DNA from: an uncultured Prevotella sp. | GTDB lineage: Bacteria; Bacteroidota; Bacteroidia; Bacteroidales; Bacteroidaceae | Direction of reading: 5' to 3' | DNA length: 64,000 bases | Assembly: GCA_937922435.1 (NCBI GenBank) | Contig: CAKZVT010000023.1 | Coordinates: 1 to 64,000, forward strand | In this document: piece after piece, positions 8,553 through 17,825 of the stretch | How positions within the stretch are numbered: the first letter of the stretch is position 1 | Layout of the letters: every line of letters begins with the position of its first letter | Program-made: the position numbers and the translations under genes | The notes under the pieces: model-generated | What the model was told of the DNA's origin: nothing | Database searches by the model: none | What the model saw: only the letters and a program-made list of their open reading frames with translations

Positions 8553-10214
8553 TCAGTACTTGAAGGAGCTGCCCCCGAGGAACTCGCGCAGCAGCGACGT
8601 GGGCGGCAGCTGGCGGTTGGGTATGGGCGCGATGTACTTCAGGAACTTCAGCAGGCGGTACGCCTCGGCATGCTCCTCGGCGTTCTCGGGCACGAGTTCG
8701 AGCAGCGGCTCGGCCTGGCTTTTTATTACCGCAAGCTCGAAGAGCAGGGCAGTGTTGAACATCACGTCGGCATTCTCCTGGTAAGGGAATATCCACTTGT
8801 TTTCCCCGGCGCGCACGCTGGGCCAGCGGTGTATGGTCTCCTGCGCGCTCACACCGCGGTACTTGTAGTCGCGGATGATGCGGCGCAGCAGGCGGTTGTC
8901 CGTCGTCGGTATATAGTTATGTGTATCAAGCAGGATGGTGGTAAGCGCCGACGCATAGACGCGGAACTTCTGATGCTCGGGTATTTGGGCGGTAAGCTCG
9001 TGGTTGAGTGCGTGTATTCCCTCGACTACAAGCACCTCGTCGTCGGCCAGGCGCAGCCGCCGGCCGCTGCGTTCGCTGCGCCCCGACTGGAAGTTATACC
9101 GCGGCAGCTCCACCTCTTCGCCAGCGAACAGGGCGTTGAGCTGGCTGTTAAGCAGCGGAATGTCGAGCGCATAAAGGCTCTCGTAGTCGTATTCGCCGTG
9201 CTCGTCCTTGGGCGTTTCCTCGCGGTTTACGAAGTAGTCGTCGAGCGACACGGGCACAGGCTTCACGCCGCAGGTTAGCAACTGGATTGACAGACGCTTG
9301 CAGAAGGTGGTCTTTCCGCTCGACGACGGGCCGGAGATGAGCACCATGCGCACGCCGCGGCGCGTCGAAATCATGTCTGCTATTTGCGAGATTTTCTTCT
9401 CCTGAAGCGCCTCCGACACGTTGATTAGGTCGGTGGAGCGTCCCAGCCGCACTGCCTCGTTGAAGTCGCCCACGGTCGACATGCCGAGTATGTGCTGCCA
9501 GCGGTGATGCTCCTGGAAGATGTCGAACATCTTGTCCTGCCTCACCAGGTCGCCAAGACGCGAGGGGTCGTCGCGCGAGGGGATGCGCAGCAGCATGCCG
9601 TCGTAATACTTCTCCAGGCCGAATAGGTACAGCTGGCGCGTGTTTGTGAGCAGCGTGCCGTAGTAATAGTCCTTGTATCCGTCGATTTCATAGTACGTTG
9701 TGTAGAGCCGACCGACGCTCTTGAGCAGCTTGACCTTCGACGTCATGCCCAAGTCTGTAAACATCTGGATTACCTCCTCGGTAGTGCTCTCGTGGCGGCG
9801 GATGGGCATCGCCGCGTCGATTATTTCCTGCATGCGGCGGCGCACGGCCTCGGCGTCGAACGCGGTGACCGGCCTCCCTATGTTGATGTTGCAGTAATAG
9901 CCGTTTGAAACGGGAATGTCTATTACCACGTCGGCCTCCGGCCACAGGTCGTGCACGGCCTTGCAGAGCACGAAGAAGAGCGTCCGCGTATAGGCGCGGG
10001 CACCCGACGGCGACTTGATGTCAAGATACTCCACGTCCTTGTTGTGGTAAACGCGGTAGTGCAGACCCTCCACCTTGTTGTTAACCTTCACACTGATGGG
10101 GCCGTAGTCCATCTTTAAATTTAATTCACGGAAAACTTCAGAAAGAGTGCTCCCTATTGGGACGTTTAGCGTTTTTTTATTATTTTTGCAACGAATTTGT
10201 ATCATTTGCTTCAT
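8553..10214 (-). CDS. Nucleoside (uridine-type) kinase with N-terminal TGS-like region
   Basis: A 553-residue cytosolic protein. Residues about 1-70 look like the ubiquitin-like TGS domain of threonyl-tRNA synthetase, and the following stretch resembles its second additional domain (DIPVSNGYYCNINIGRPV). Then comes a P-loop kinase: GPSSSGKTTFCKRL with Lys at 301, the DDYF substrate motif (SLDDYFVNRE) and VVEGIHALN. This fusion is annotated as uridine/nucleoside kinase in Bacteroidetes and Firmicutes, and the expected reaction is ATP-dependent phosphorylation of uridine or cytidine. A second ATG three codons downstream (10205) is possible. It is divergent from the Na/Pi transporter. Confidence 0.9.
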   Translation of the reverse strand: MKQMIQIRCKNNKKTLNVPIGSTLSEVFRELNLKMDYGPISVKVNNKVEGLHYRVYHNKDVEYLDIKSPSGARAYTRTLFFVLCKAVHDLWPEADVVIDIPVSNGYYCNINIGRPVTAFDAEAVRRRMQEIIDAAMPIRRHESTTEEVIQMFTDLGMTSKVKLLKSVGRLYTTYYEIDGYKDYYYGTLLTNTRQLYLFGLEKYYDGMLLRIPSRDDPSRLGDLVRQDKMFDIFQEHHRWQHILGMSTVGDFNEAVRLGRSTDLINVSEALQEKKISQIADMISTRRGVRMVLISGPSSSGKTTFCKRLSIQLLTCGVKPVPVSLDDYFVNREETPKDEHGEYDYESLYALDIPLLNSQLNALFAGEEVELPRYNFQSGRSERSGRRLRLADDEVLVVEGIHALNHELTAQIPEHQKFRVYASALTTILLDTHNYIPTTDNRLLRRIIRDYKYRGVSAQETIHRWPSVRAGENKWIFPYQENADVMFNTALLFELAVIKSQAEPLLELVPENAEEHAEAYRLLKFLKYIAPIPNRQLPPTSLLREFLGGSSFKY

Positions 10215-10301
10215 TTTTCATGCGTTTTTAGGTTAAACGTTGGTAAAGATACTCCGTTTTCCCGACACCGCACAATGTTCGACAACAAATTAAATTAAAA
10301 T

Positions 10302-11996
10302 ATGTCGATTTGGATTTTTTTTAAGATTATCGGCTCGTTGGCCCTTCTAATCTACGGAATGAAGGTGATGAGCGAAGCCTTGCAGAAGATGGCCGGCTCG
10401 CAGTTGCGCCACATCTTAGGCACAATGACCAAAAACAGGTTCACCGGCATGTTCACCGGTATGTTCGTAACGGCTGCCGTACAGTCGTCGTCGGCCACTA
10501 CGGTGATGACCGTATCGTTCGTCAACGCCGGCCTGCTGACCCTCGCCCAAGCCATATCCGTCATAATGGGAGCCAACATCGGCACCACGCTGACAGCCTG
10601 GATAATGAGCCTGGGCTTTTCTTTTAACTTCATGGACGCGGTGTTCCCGGCGTTCATCGTCGGCATCCTGCTCATCTACACGCGCCGCCACAGGTACATA
10701 GGCGACTTCCTCTTCGGCATAGCGTTCATGTTCTTCTCGCTCGCCCTGCTAAGCCAGACGGGCGACGAGATGGACCTTGGGCACAACCAGGAGCTTATCC
10801 ACTTCTTCAGCACGTTCGACACGGGCAGCTACACCACCATAATAGTGTTCCTGCTCATAGGCACCGTGCTCACGTGCATCCTCCAGTCGTCGGCCGCGCT
10901 GATGGCCATCACGATGATGCTGTGCTCCAGCGGCGTGCTGCCCATCTATCTCGGCATCGCCCTCGTGATGGGAGAGAACATCGGAACGACGGCCACCGCC
11001 AACCTTGCAGCCCTCGGGGCTAACACCCAGGCACGGCGCGCCGCGCTGGCCCACCTTGTGTTCAACGTCTTCGGAGTGCTCTGGGTGCTGTGCCTGTTCT
11101 ATCCGTTTGTCGACACGGTGTGCTCGCTCGTGGGCTACGACCCGGCCTCGCGTGTCATCGACCCGGCGCGCCTTTCAGTCGTGCTGGCGGCCTTCCACAC
11201 GGCGTTCAACGTATGCAACACCACCATATTGATATGGTTCATACCGCAGATAGAGAAGACCGTGTGCTGGCTCATCAAGCCCAAGGCCAAGGAGAGCGAC
11301 GACGAGTTCCGCCTGCGCTACATCGGCGGCGACACAATAATGAAGACCCCGGAGCTGTCGGTGCTCGAAGCGCAGAAGGAAATACAGCTCTTCGCCGAAA
11401 GGACGCACAGGATGTTCGGCTTCGTGCGCGAGCTTTTGGGCACCAAGAACGACGCCGACTTCAACAAACTGTTCAGCCGCATTGAGAAGTACGAGAGCAT
11501 CAGCGACAACATGGAGATTGAGATTGCGAAGTATCTCGACAAGGTCAGCGACGCGCACCTTAGCGACGAGACCAAGGCCAAGATACGTGCCATGCTGCGC
11601 GAAATCTCCGAAATAGAGAGCATCGGCGACAGCTGCTACAACATAGCGCGGACAATAAACCGCAAGGTGAGGGGCAAGGAGGACTTCACCGAGCGCCAGT
11701 ACGAGCACCTGCACCAGATGTTCGAGCTTACGGACGACAGCCTCACGCAGATGGGCGTAATGCTCGCAGGGCGCAAGGACAAGCTCGACGCCAACCGCTC
11801 GTTCAACATCGAGAACGAAATAAACAACTACCGCAACCAGCTGCGCAGCCAGAACATCAACGACATAAGCGCGAACGAGTACTCATACGCCATCGGTACG
11901 ATGTACATGGACATAGTATCAGAGTGCGAGAAGCTGGGCGACTACGTAATCAACGTGGTCGAAGCGCGCATGGGAACGAAGCAAAGGGACGCATAA
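10302..11996 (+). CDS. Na+/phosphate symporter family protein with PhoU-like tail
   Basis: A 564-residue inner-membrane protein of the NptA / Na-Pi cotransporter II type. The duplicated family signature is present: QSSSATTVMTVSFVNAG with GANIGTTLTAW near residues 60-105, and QSSAALMAITMMLCSSG with GENIGTTATANLAALG near 195-245. About eight or nine membrane segments end near residue 330. The last 200 residues (from about 365) are helical and resemble PhoU (HRMFGFVRELLG; ISEIESIGDSCYNIARTINRK). It likely imports phosphate with sodium. It stands alone on the plus strand. Confidence 0.93.
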   Translation: MSIWIFFKIIGSLALLIYGMKVMSEALQKMAGSQLRHILGTMTKNRFTGMFTGMFVTAAVQSSSATTVMTVSFVNAGLLTLAQAISVIMGANIGTTLTAWIMSLGFSFNFMDAVFPAFIVGILLIYTRRHRYIGDFLFGIAFMFFSLALLSQTGDEMDLGHNQELIHFFSTFDTGSYTTIIVFLLIGTVLTCILQSSAALMAITMMLCSSGVLPIYLGIALVMGENIGTTATANLAALGANTQARRAALAHLVFNVFGVLWVLCLFYPFVDTVCSLVGYDPASRVIDPARLSVVLAAFHTAFNVCNTTILIWFIPQIEKTVCWLIKPKAKESDDEFRLRYIGGDTIMKTPELSVLEAQKEIQLFAERTHRMFGFVRELLGTKNDADFNKLFSRIEKYESISDNMEIEIAKYLDKVSDAHLSDETKAKIRAMLREISEIESIGDSCYNIARTINRKVRGKEDFTERQYEHLHQMFELTDDSLTQMGVMLAGRKDKLDANRSFNIENEINNYRNQLRSQNINDISANEYSYAIGTMYMDIVSECEKLGDYVINVVEARMGTKQRDA

Positions 11997-12038
11997 CCCT
12001 TTGCAACGTGCACAACCGCCTGACATCCAACGCTTTAC

Positions 12039-12119
12039 AAAAGGCCGTCTTTTACACGCTAAAAGACGGTCTTTTGCATTGCAATCGACGGCCTTTCGGA
12101 ACGCGAAAGGCCACCTTTC
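12039..12119. repeat. 22-bp-period palindrome array, 4 units
   Basis: Cores at 12040, 12062, 12084 (mutated) and 12106. Left flank CTGACATCCAACGCTTT matches the polarity box of other copies; right flank GCAAAACAGC also recurs. Lies between the Na/Pi gene and the PCMD gene. Confidence 0.9.
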
Positions 12120-12253
12120 GCAAAACAGCCGCACGCCGGGCGCACTGTCCCTTTTTGCCAACCGCATTGTCCCTTTTGGCAAGAAAACTGTCCGGCTTAA
12201 CGTTTTTACACAAAAAAAGGAGTCAAAAACTATTTCAAAACAAAAAGTTTCCA

Positions 12254-12261
12254 TACCTTTG
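12254..12261 (+). promoter_or_regulatory. -7 box upstream of the PCMD gene
   Basis: TACCTTTG fits TAnnTTTG and is 30 bp before the ATG at 12292. It probably drives the three-gene group PCMD, D15-like barrel and phosphoethanolamine transferase. Confidence 0.6.
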
Positions 12262-12291
12262 CACGTATAAATTACCATTATTGTAACGGCG

Positions 12292-13251
12292 ATGAAACAT
12301 ACCTGCAAAATGCTTTTTGCGCTCATGGCCTGCATTATAGCCACAAGCGCGGCGGCTGAAGGCAAGGAGGAATACCTGCCTTACGGCAACATGAACAGCT
12401 GGACAATAAGACACATAAAGGAATCCGGCGTCATCGGCGGAGACACGAAGACCCTGTACGAAGTAGGACCTAACCGCACAATCACGGGCAACAAGCCCTA
12501 CGTCAACGGCGGAGGCTCGCCCTGGGGCACGTCCAACGTCATGGCGAAGGTGATGGGCGTTGTGAAAACCAACAACTCCGTCTACCGCGACAAGCACGGC
12601 TCGGGCTACTGCGCGAAGCTGGAAACGCACATCGAGAAGGTGCGCGTGCTCGGACTGATGAACATGAAGGTGCTGGCCGCAGGCTCGCTCTTCCTCGGCG
12701 ACATGAAGGAACCCATCACCGGAACGAAGGAAGGCCCGAAGGCCATGAACAACGGCATACGCTTCACCAAGAGGCCGAAGGCCCTAAGGTTCGACTACAT
12801 GTTCAAGGCCGCAGGCACGGCCAACAGGGTAAAGCAAAACGGCTTCAGCAGCGGCAAGACCGTAGCCGGCAAGGACTACGCCGTATGCGTGCTCTTCCTG
12901 CAGAAGCGCACGGAGGACGCCAAGGGCAACATCACCGCCAAGCGCGTAGGTACAATGGTGGTAAGATACGGCAAGAGCACCGGCGGATGGGTCAACGGCG
13001 CCACATACGAAATACTGTACGGCGACATACGCAACAACCCACACTACAACGCATCGACCATGGGGCTGCGCTCTACCGACTACGCACGCAACAGCAAAGG
13101 CAAGAGCGTACTGGTGAAAGAGACTGGATGGGCCTCGGCAGACGAGACGCCCACGCACCTGATGCTACAGTTCTCGTCGAGCCACGGAGGAGCTTACATA
13201 GGCTCGCCGGGCAACACCCTGTGGGTTGACAACATCAGGTTGGTTTACTGA
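12292..13251 (+). CDS. PCMD-domain secreted protein
   Basis: A 319-residue exported protein with a signal peptide ending TSAAAEG. The body has the layout of the PCMD family (putative carbohydrate metabolism domain): an early NMNSWTIRH segment, a middle SLFLGDM followed by KALRFDYMFKA, and the closing LWVDNIRLVY strand typical of the jelly-roll end. The family is common on Bacteroidetes surfaces and is presumed to bind glycans; no activity is established. It lacks the lipobox that many relatives have. It is 20 bp from the outer-membrane barrel gene, probably in one operon. Confidence 0.8.
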   Translation: MKHTCKMLFALMACIIATSAAAEGKEEYLPYGNMNSWTIRHIKESGVIGGDTKTLYEVGPNRTITGNKPYVNGGGSPWGTSNVMAKVMGVVKTNNSVYRDKHGSGYCAKLETHIEKVRVLGLMNMKVLAAGSLFLGDMKEPITGTKEGPKAMNNGIRFTKRPKALRFDYMFKAAGTANRVKQNGFSSGKTVAGKDYAVCVLFLQKRTEDAKGNITAKRVGTMVVRYGKSTGGWVNGATYEILYGDIRNNPHYNASTMGLRSTDYARNSKGKSVLVKETGWASADETPTHLMLQFSSSHGGAYIGSPGNTLWVDNIRLVY

Positions 13252-13271
13252 AACATATAAGACTGCATAAA

Positions 13272-14456
13272 ATGACACGACTGCTACTCGCCGCCCTGCT
13301 GGCACTCTGCACGGCCGTGGCGGCTGACGCCGCGCCCGGCAACGAGCTACAGGACACGGCAACCATACGGCACGAGCAACAGCCGGACACGGTTAAGAAG
13401 AAAAAAGGCATCATAAACTGGGTGCTCAACTACCTCAACAACACCAACAAGAACAAGAACCACAAGAAATTCGACTTCAGCGTGCTGCCCGGCCCGCACT
13501 TCAGCTCGGACACGGGACTGGGCCTCGGCATCATAGGCATGGGCCTTTACCGCCAAGACCGGCGCGACACCATATCGCAACCGTCGAACGTATCCATCTT
13601 CGGCGACATAACAACCAAAAGCTCATACACCGTCGGCATATTCGGCACTCACGTGTTCCCGTATGACAGGGGGCGCATCGACTACGAGATTGCGGCCAAC
13701 TACTTCAAGGAAAGTTTTTGGGGAATGGGCTACGAAATGGGCAACAACGACGCCAACGAAGGCACGATGAAACGCTGGAAAATCGGCGCGAAGGCCAACT
13801 TCCTGTGGGAAGTGGCGCGCAACGTGTTCATCGGCCCGTCGCTTACTTACGACTTCGCCGACATTCTCGAGATAGACCGCCCCGAGCTGCTGGCCGGGCA
13901 AGAGCACCACGTATGGAACATCGGCGTGGGCTTCTCGATGGCATACGACTCGCGCGACATCATGACACGCCCCACGCGCGGCGTCTACCTGAACGTAACG
14001 CAGCTGTTCCATCCAAAGTTCCTTAGCAGCGGCTATGCCTACACTACTACCGACTTCCGCTTCAACACATACGGCAAGCTGTGGCGCGGAGCGGTCATCG
14101 GCGGCGACCTCCGCGGCACGCTCAACTTCGGCAACCCGTCATGGGCTACGATGGCGCTGCTCGGCAACTCGTCAACCATGCGCGGATATTACAAGGGAAG
14201 ATACCGCGACAAGCACATACTCCAGGCACAGGTCGAACTAAGACAGCACATCTGGCACCGCAACGGAGTAGTAATATGGGGCGGACTGGGCACCGTCTTC
14301 CACAAGTTCAGCGCCCTGCGCTCCGAACGCCTACTGCCAAACTGGGGCATAGGCTACCGCTGGGAGTTCAAGAAAAACGGCAACGTGCGCCTTGACTACG
14401 GCTTCGGCAAGCGCGGAATGCAGGGCTTCGTGTTCAACATCAACGAGGCGTTCTGA
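13272..14456 (+). CDS. BamA/TamA (D15-like) outer-membrane beta-barrel protein
   Basis: A 394-residue protein with a signal peptide (ends VAADAAPG) and no POTRA domains. After a short linker it consists of alternating beta strands (FSVLPGPHFSSDTGLGLGI; VGFSMAYDSRD), and the STMRGYYKGRYRDKH segment matches the conserved RGY/RGF loop of the Omp85 barrel. It ends in NINEAF, with the terminal Phe typical of barrels. Related single-barrel D15 proteins in Bacteroidetes have unknown cargo. It lies between the PCMD and phosphoethanolamine transferase genes, so a role in surface modification is conceivable but unproven. Confidence 0.85.
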   Translation: MTRLLLAALLALCTAVAADAAPGNELQDTATIRHEQQPDTVKKKKGIINWVLNYLNNTNKNKNHKKFDFSVLPGPHFSSDTGLGLGIIGMGLYRQDRRDTISQPSNVSIFGDITTKSSYTVGIFGTHVFPYDRGRIDYEIAANYFKESFWGMGYEMGNNDANEGTMKRWKIGAKANFLWEVARNVFIGPSLTYDFADILEIDRPELLAGQEHHVWNIGVGFSMAYDSRDIMTRPTRGVYLNVTQLFHPKFLSSGYAYTTTDFRFNTYGKLWRGAVIGGDLRGTLNFGNPSWATMALLGNSSTMRGYYKGRYRDKHILQAQVELRQHIWHRNGVVIWGGLGTVFHKFSALRSERLLPNWGIGYRWEFKKNGNVRLDYGFGKRGMQGFVFNINEAF

Positions 14457-14506
14457 CCTAATCCAAGCCTTCACAGTCCTCCCAGTCAACCCAACAACAA
14501 CCTGAA

Positions 14507-16210
14507 ATGAAAGCAATAAAGACGATACTTCACGGCTGCGCCTCAGCGCGCAGCCTCTTTTTTATCACCATCGTGGTGTTAGCACTGCCCAACATCGCGC
14601 TCTGCCTTACCGAGCGCATGGGCATAATGGCCTGCATTACCAACATAGTGCTGCCCACGGCGGCGGTGTGGCTGCTGATGACTCTCAACCGCTGCCCGGG
14701 CAAGATGGTGTGGTACTTGTTCCTGCTGGTGTTCTTCGCCGCGTTCCAGCTTGTGCTGCTGTACCTCTTCGGGCACTCCATCATCGCCGTGGACATGTTC
14801 CTCAACCTCGTGACTACCAACCCGGGAGAGGCTTTCGAGCTGCTTGACAACCTCATACCGGCCGTCTTCGGCGTGGTAATTGTCTACGTGCCGGTATTAA
14901 CGTTGGCCGTCATCTCCATACGCAGGAAAGACCGCCTGGAACGCGGCTTCATGCTGCGGCAGAGGCGGTATGCCGCAATCGCCGCGGCAGCAGGCGTGCT
15001 CTCGCTCGGCACAAGCTATGCCGCCGACCGCGACTACCGCGCCGAACTCGACCTGTACCCCGTCAACGTGTTCTACAACCTCGGGCTGGCCGTGGAGCGC
15101 ACAGCCGACACCAACGCCTACGCCGAGACCTCGGCGCACTTCCGCTTCAACGCGAAGGCCACACACGAGGCCACGGAGCGCGAGGTGTACGTGCTCGTTA
15201 TAGGCGAGACGGCGCGTGCATGCAGCTTCGGCCTGTACGGCTACGGGCGCGACACTACGCCGCTGCTGACCAGGACGGAGGGGCTTGTGGCCTTCGGGAA
15301 AGCCGTAACCCAGTCGAACACCACGCACAAGAGCGTGCCCATGCTGCTGTCGGCCGTGTCGGCGACCGACTTCAACGACATCTACACGCAGAAGGGAATA
15401 ATCACCGCCTTCAAGGAAGCAGGCTTCCATACGGCGTTCATCTCAAACCAAAGGCCCAACCGCTCGTTCATCGACTTCTTCGGCGAAGAGGCCGACGAGT
15501 GGACGTTCATAAAGGAGCGCAACCCCGAAGCGGCGGCCATAGGCGACGAAGCCATGCTGCCCGAGGTGGCTAAAATACTGGCCAAGGGACGGCAAAAGGA
15601 GTTCATCGTACTGCACATGTACGGCTCTCACTTCAACTACCGCGAGCGTTATCCGCGCCAAGCGGCCTTCTTCAAGCCCGACGACGCAACGGAGGCGAAG
15701 CCCGGCAACAGGGCGCAGCTCGTCAACGCGTATGACAACACGATACGCTTCACCGACCGTTTCCTGACCGAACTGACGGCCATGCTCGGCAAGACGGGGG
15801 CGCAGGCGGCACTGCTCTACACATCTGACCACGGCGAAAACATCTTCGACGACAGCCGCCGCCTCTTCCTGCACGCGTCGCCCGTGCCGTCATACTACGA
15901 GCTTCACGTGCCGCTAATGGTATGGATGTCGCCCCGGTACCGGCAGGCATACGCCCCGGTGGAGGCCGCCCTGCGAGGCAACAGCGCGAAGCGCATAGCC
16001 ACGAGCGCGTCGGTCTTCCACACGATGCTCACCATCGCCGGCATAGACACGCCCCTGCGGCGCGACAGCCTGTCAGCGGCCAGCACGCAATTCACCGTAA
16101 CCCCCTACCTGTACCTTGACGACCACAACCGCGCCGTGCCCGTAAAGGAACTGCTAAGGAGCGAAAAAGACTTCGAGATGTTTAAGAAGAAAGGGATTGC
16201 CCTTTCTTAA
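14507..16210 (+). CDS. Lipid A phosphoethanolamine transferase family protein (EptA-like)
   Basis: A 567-residue inner-membrane enzyme with about five N-terminal membrane segments (residues 10-175) and a periplasmic sulfatase-fold domain. The metal-site motif VLVIGETARACSFGLYGY, the likely phospho-acceptor Thr273 in SNTTHKSVP, and the TSDHGEN motif near 445 are all visible. The family moves phosphoethanolamine from phosphatidylethanolamine to lipid A or other envelope glycans, which lowers negative charge and can raise resistance to cationic peptides. Lipid A as the target is inferred. It is the last gene of a likely three-gene operon, 50 bp after the D15-like barrel gene. Confidence 0.9.
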   Translation: MKAIKTILHGCASARSLFFITIVVLALPNIALCLTERMGIMACITNIVLPTAAVWLLMTLNRCPGKMVWYLFLLVFFAAFQLVLLYLFGHSIIAVDMFLNLVTTNPGEAFELLDNLIPAVFGVVIVYVPVLTLAVISIRRKDRLERGFMLRQRRYAAIAAAAGVLSLGTSYAADRDYRAELDLYPVNVFYNLGLAVERTADTNAYAETSAHFRFNAKATHEATEREVYVLVIGETARACSFGLYGYGRDTTPLLTRTEGLVAFGKAVTQSNTTHKSVPMLLSAVSATDFNDIYTQKGIITAFKEAGFHTAFISNQRPNRSFIDFFGEEADEWTFIKERNPEAAAIGDEAMLPEVAKILAKGRQKEFIVLHMYGSHFNYRERYPRQAAFFKPDDATEAKPGNRAQLVNAYDNTIRFTDRFLTELTAMLGKTGAQAALLYTSDHGENIFDDSRRLFLHASPVPSYYELHVPLMVWMSPRYRQAYAPVEAALRGNSAKRIATSASVFHTMLTIAGIDTPLRRDSLSAASTQFTVTPYLYLDDHNRAVPVKELLRSEKDFEMFKKKGIALS

Positions 16211-16324
16211 AATTGAAAATTGAAAATTGGGAATGGAGAATTATGATTACCTTTTCTCCTTGACAGGCTATGACTGCCTGCAAGAGTAATCATAATTCTC
16301 CATTCCCAATTTTCAATTCTCAAT
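16209..16324. repeat. Inverted repeat with AATTGAAAATTGGGAATGG word
   Basis: Left arm 16209-16250, right arm 16287-16324, inverted copies that share the GGAGAATTATGATTA core with the 8428-8526 element. The element fills the gap between convergent genes and overlaps neither coding region substantially. It could form a transcript-end hairpin. Confidence 0.85.
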
Positions 16325-16335
16325 CAAGGGAAGCG

Positions 16336-16860
16336 TTACTCTGCCGAGCCGCTAAGCGGTGCAGCCTGCGTGTACGTGCGCGCGCCAAGCTCCTTGTCGA
16401 GCATGTAGATGCCGTAGCCGTTGTCCTTTATCATCTTGATGTTGTCGATGATAGTCTTGGCGTTTTCCTCCTCTTCCACCTGCTCGTCGATAAACCACTT
16501 CAGCATGCTCTGCGTGGCAAAGTCGTTCTCCTCGTGCGTCAGGGCGTACAGCTTGTTGATGAGCGCAGTCACCTTCTGCTCGTGCTTCAGCGTGCTCTTG
16601 AACACGTCGAGTATGCCGTCCCACTCTGTCGGCACTTCTGCGATAGGCTTCAGCGTCACGCGGCCGTCGCGCGAGTTGACGTAGTTGAACAGTATTTTGG
16701 CATGGTCCTGCTCCTCCTGGAACTGTATTTCGAACCAGTTGGCCATGCCAGGCTGGCCGATTGAGTGGCAGTAAGCCGACATTGACAGGTACAGGTAAGC
16801 CGACCACATCTCGGCGTTGATTTGCTCGTTGAGAGCCTCTTCAATCTTCTTGTTAAGCAT
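16336..16860 (-). CDS. Non-haem ferritin
   Basis: A 174-residue cytosolic iron-storage protein that oxidises Fe(II) and stores it as a mineral in a 24-mer. The start MLNKKIEEALNEQINAEM is the usual bacterial ferritin N-terminus; a longer upstream reading is spurious. Ferroxidase ligands are visible: Glu17, Glu50 and His53 (EEQDH), with further Glu residues in WFIDEQVEEEENA. A -7 box at 16969-16976 predicts a leader of roughly 100 nt. It is monocistronic and convergent with the transferase gene. Confidence 0.95.
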   Translation of the reverse strand: MLNKKIEEALNEQINAEMWSAYLYLSMSAYCHSIGQPGMANWFEIQFQEEQDHAKILFNYVNSRDGRVTLKPIAEVPTEWDGILDVFKSTLKHEQKVTALINKLYALTHEENDFATQSMLKWFIDEQVEEEENAKTIIDNIKMIKDNGYGIYMLDKELGARTYTQAAPLSGSAE

Positions 16861-16968
16861 AATCGTATAGTTTATAAGTGAATATTCCAATAACAGCACT
16901 TCAAAAACCGTGCCAAGGCGCACCGTGACACCACGGCCTGCACATTTGGCAGAACCTCGCGGCAACTG

Positions 16969-16976
16969 CAAAAATA
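16969..16976 (-). promoter_or_regulatory. -7 box for the ferritin gene
   Basis: Reads TATTTTTG on the minus strand. It predicts a 5' leader of about 100 nt before the ferritin ATG; I see no strong hairpin in it. Confidence 0.5.
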
Positions 16977-17100
16977 CCGAAAAAAGCCTTACCTCCACCC
17001 TTTCAGCCCGACATTTATCATTAATTAGCAATCCATGCGGCAGCCTCCGCCGCCACGCATTGCCGTCCCAGCATAACCGCCTGATAATCAACGCCTCCGC

Positions 17101-17181
17101 GAAAGGCCACCTTTTAGCCTGCAAAAGGTGGCCTTTTAGAACGTAATAGGCGGCCTTTTGGAATGCAAAAGGCCGCCTATT
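17101..17181. repeat. 22-bp-period palindrome array, 4 units
   Basis: Cores at 17102, 17124, 17146 (ATAG) and 17168. Preceded by CTGATAATCAACGC, the best-preserved polarity box. Lies between the ferritin promoter and the AT-rich islet. Confidence 0.92.
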
Positions 17182-17199
17182 GATTAAACATCTACAACA

Positions 17200-17706
17200 T
17201 TACATTTTAACAACACAGCCAAATGAAACATAAGCACGCAAATGATTAGAAAACGCCTTAGCCATGCTGTCATAATATCTCATGCCAAAACCAAATGTCG
17301 GTATCACTTTGCCCAACTCTTCCTTAAAACATATCATTGCGTCATAATAAGCATATTTCCATGGCTTATTATCATATGTAATCCCAGACCCGGCTTGAAA
17401 AGATATTACTTTCAGTACGTCATATGACACCTTTGCCCCAATCGCAGAATTCACATAATGGTCTTTAATACCATCCTTTTTAAACAATGACACCGCCTCA
17501 TCAAGTACCAAACCTACGGAAAAACTATTTGTAAAATTATAACCAAATGTACAAGACACCTCATAATGATTTTCATTATGGCCATAACCTGATATACGTG
17601 TATCGACACTTGACCACAAATCCTTAGCCTTCATTTGAGCAGACACATGGGTACAAGCACATGAGGCCAAAAGAACACTTATCGTAAAAACAAACTTGTA
17701 AATCAT
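17200..17706 (-). CDS. Small outer-membrane beta-barrel-like protein
   Basis: A 168-residue protein of no family I can name. I start it at MIYKFVFTISVLLAS because this gives a clean signal peptide ending VSAQ; a longer upstream frame looks non-coding. The body alternates polar and non-polar residues in strand-like blocks (HYEVSCTFGYNFTNSFSVGL; AIGAKVSYDVLKVISFQAGSG; LRAYVSFGCVVKM), as in small eight-stranded barrels. Codons are AT-rich, unlike the surrounding region. It lies 119 bp downstream of a lipoprotein gene on the same strand. Confidence 0.7.
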   Translation of the reverse strand: MIYKFVFTISVLLASCACTHVSAQMKAKDLWSSVDTRISGYGHNENHYEVSCTFGYNFTNSFSVGLVLDEAVSLFKKDGIKDHYVNSAIGAKVSYDVLKVISFQAGSGITYDNKPWKYAYYDAMICFKEELGKVIPTFGFGMRYYDSMAKAFSNHLRAYVSFGCVVKM

Positions 17707-17825
17707 AAAAAGAAACAATAAATAACATTCGAGACAACCGAAAAAAGCAAGAGGCATACATTGCGGATGGTAAAAGCATAATATGTTTCGCATACTTATG
17801 CCCCTTGCCCAATAAAAAAATTTAC

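Noticed and set aside
8448..9278. 276-residue plus-strand frame over the nucleoside kinase
   Set aside because: Overlaps the P-loop kinase gene and begins inside an inverted word repeat.
16861..17124. 88-residue N-terminal extension of ferritin
   Set aside because: Ferritin begins canonically at MLNKKIEE; the extension contains the promoter and is not ferritin-like.
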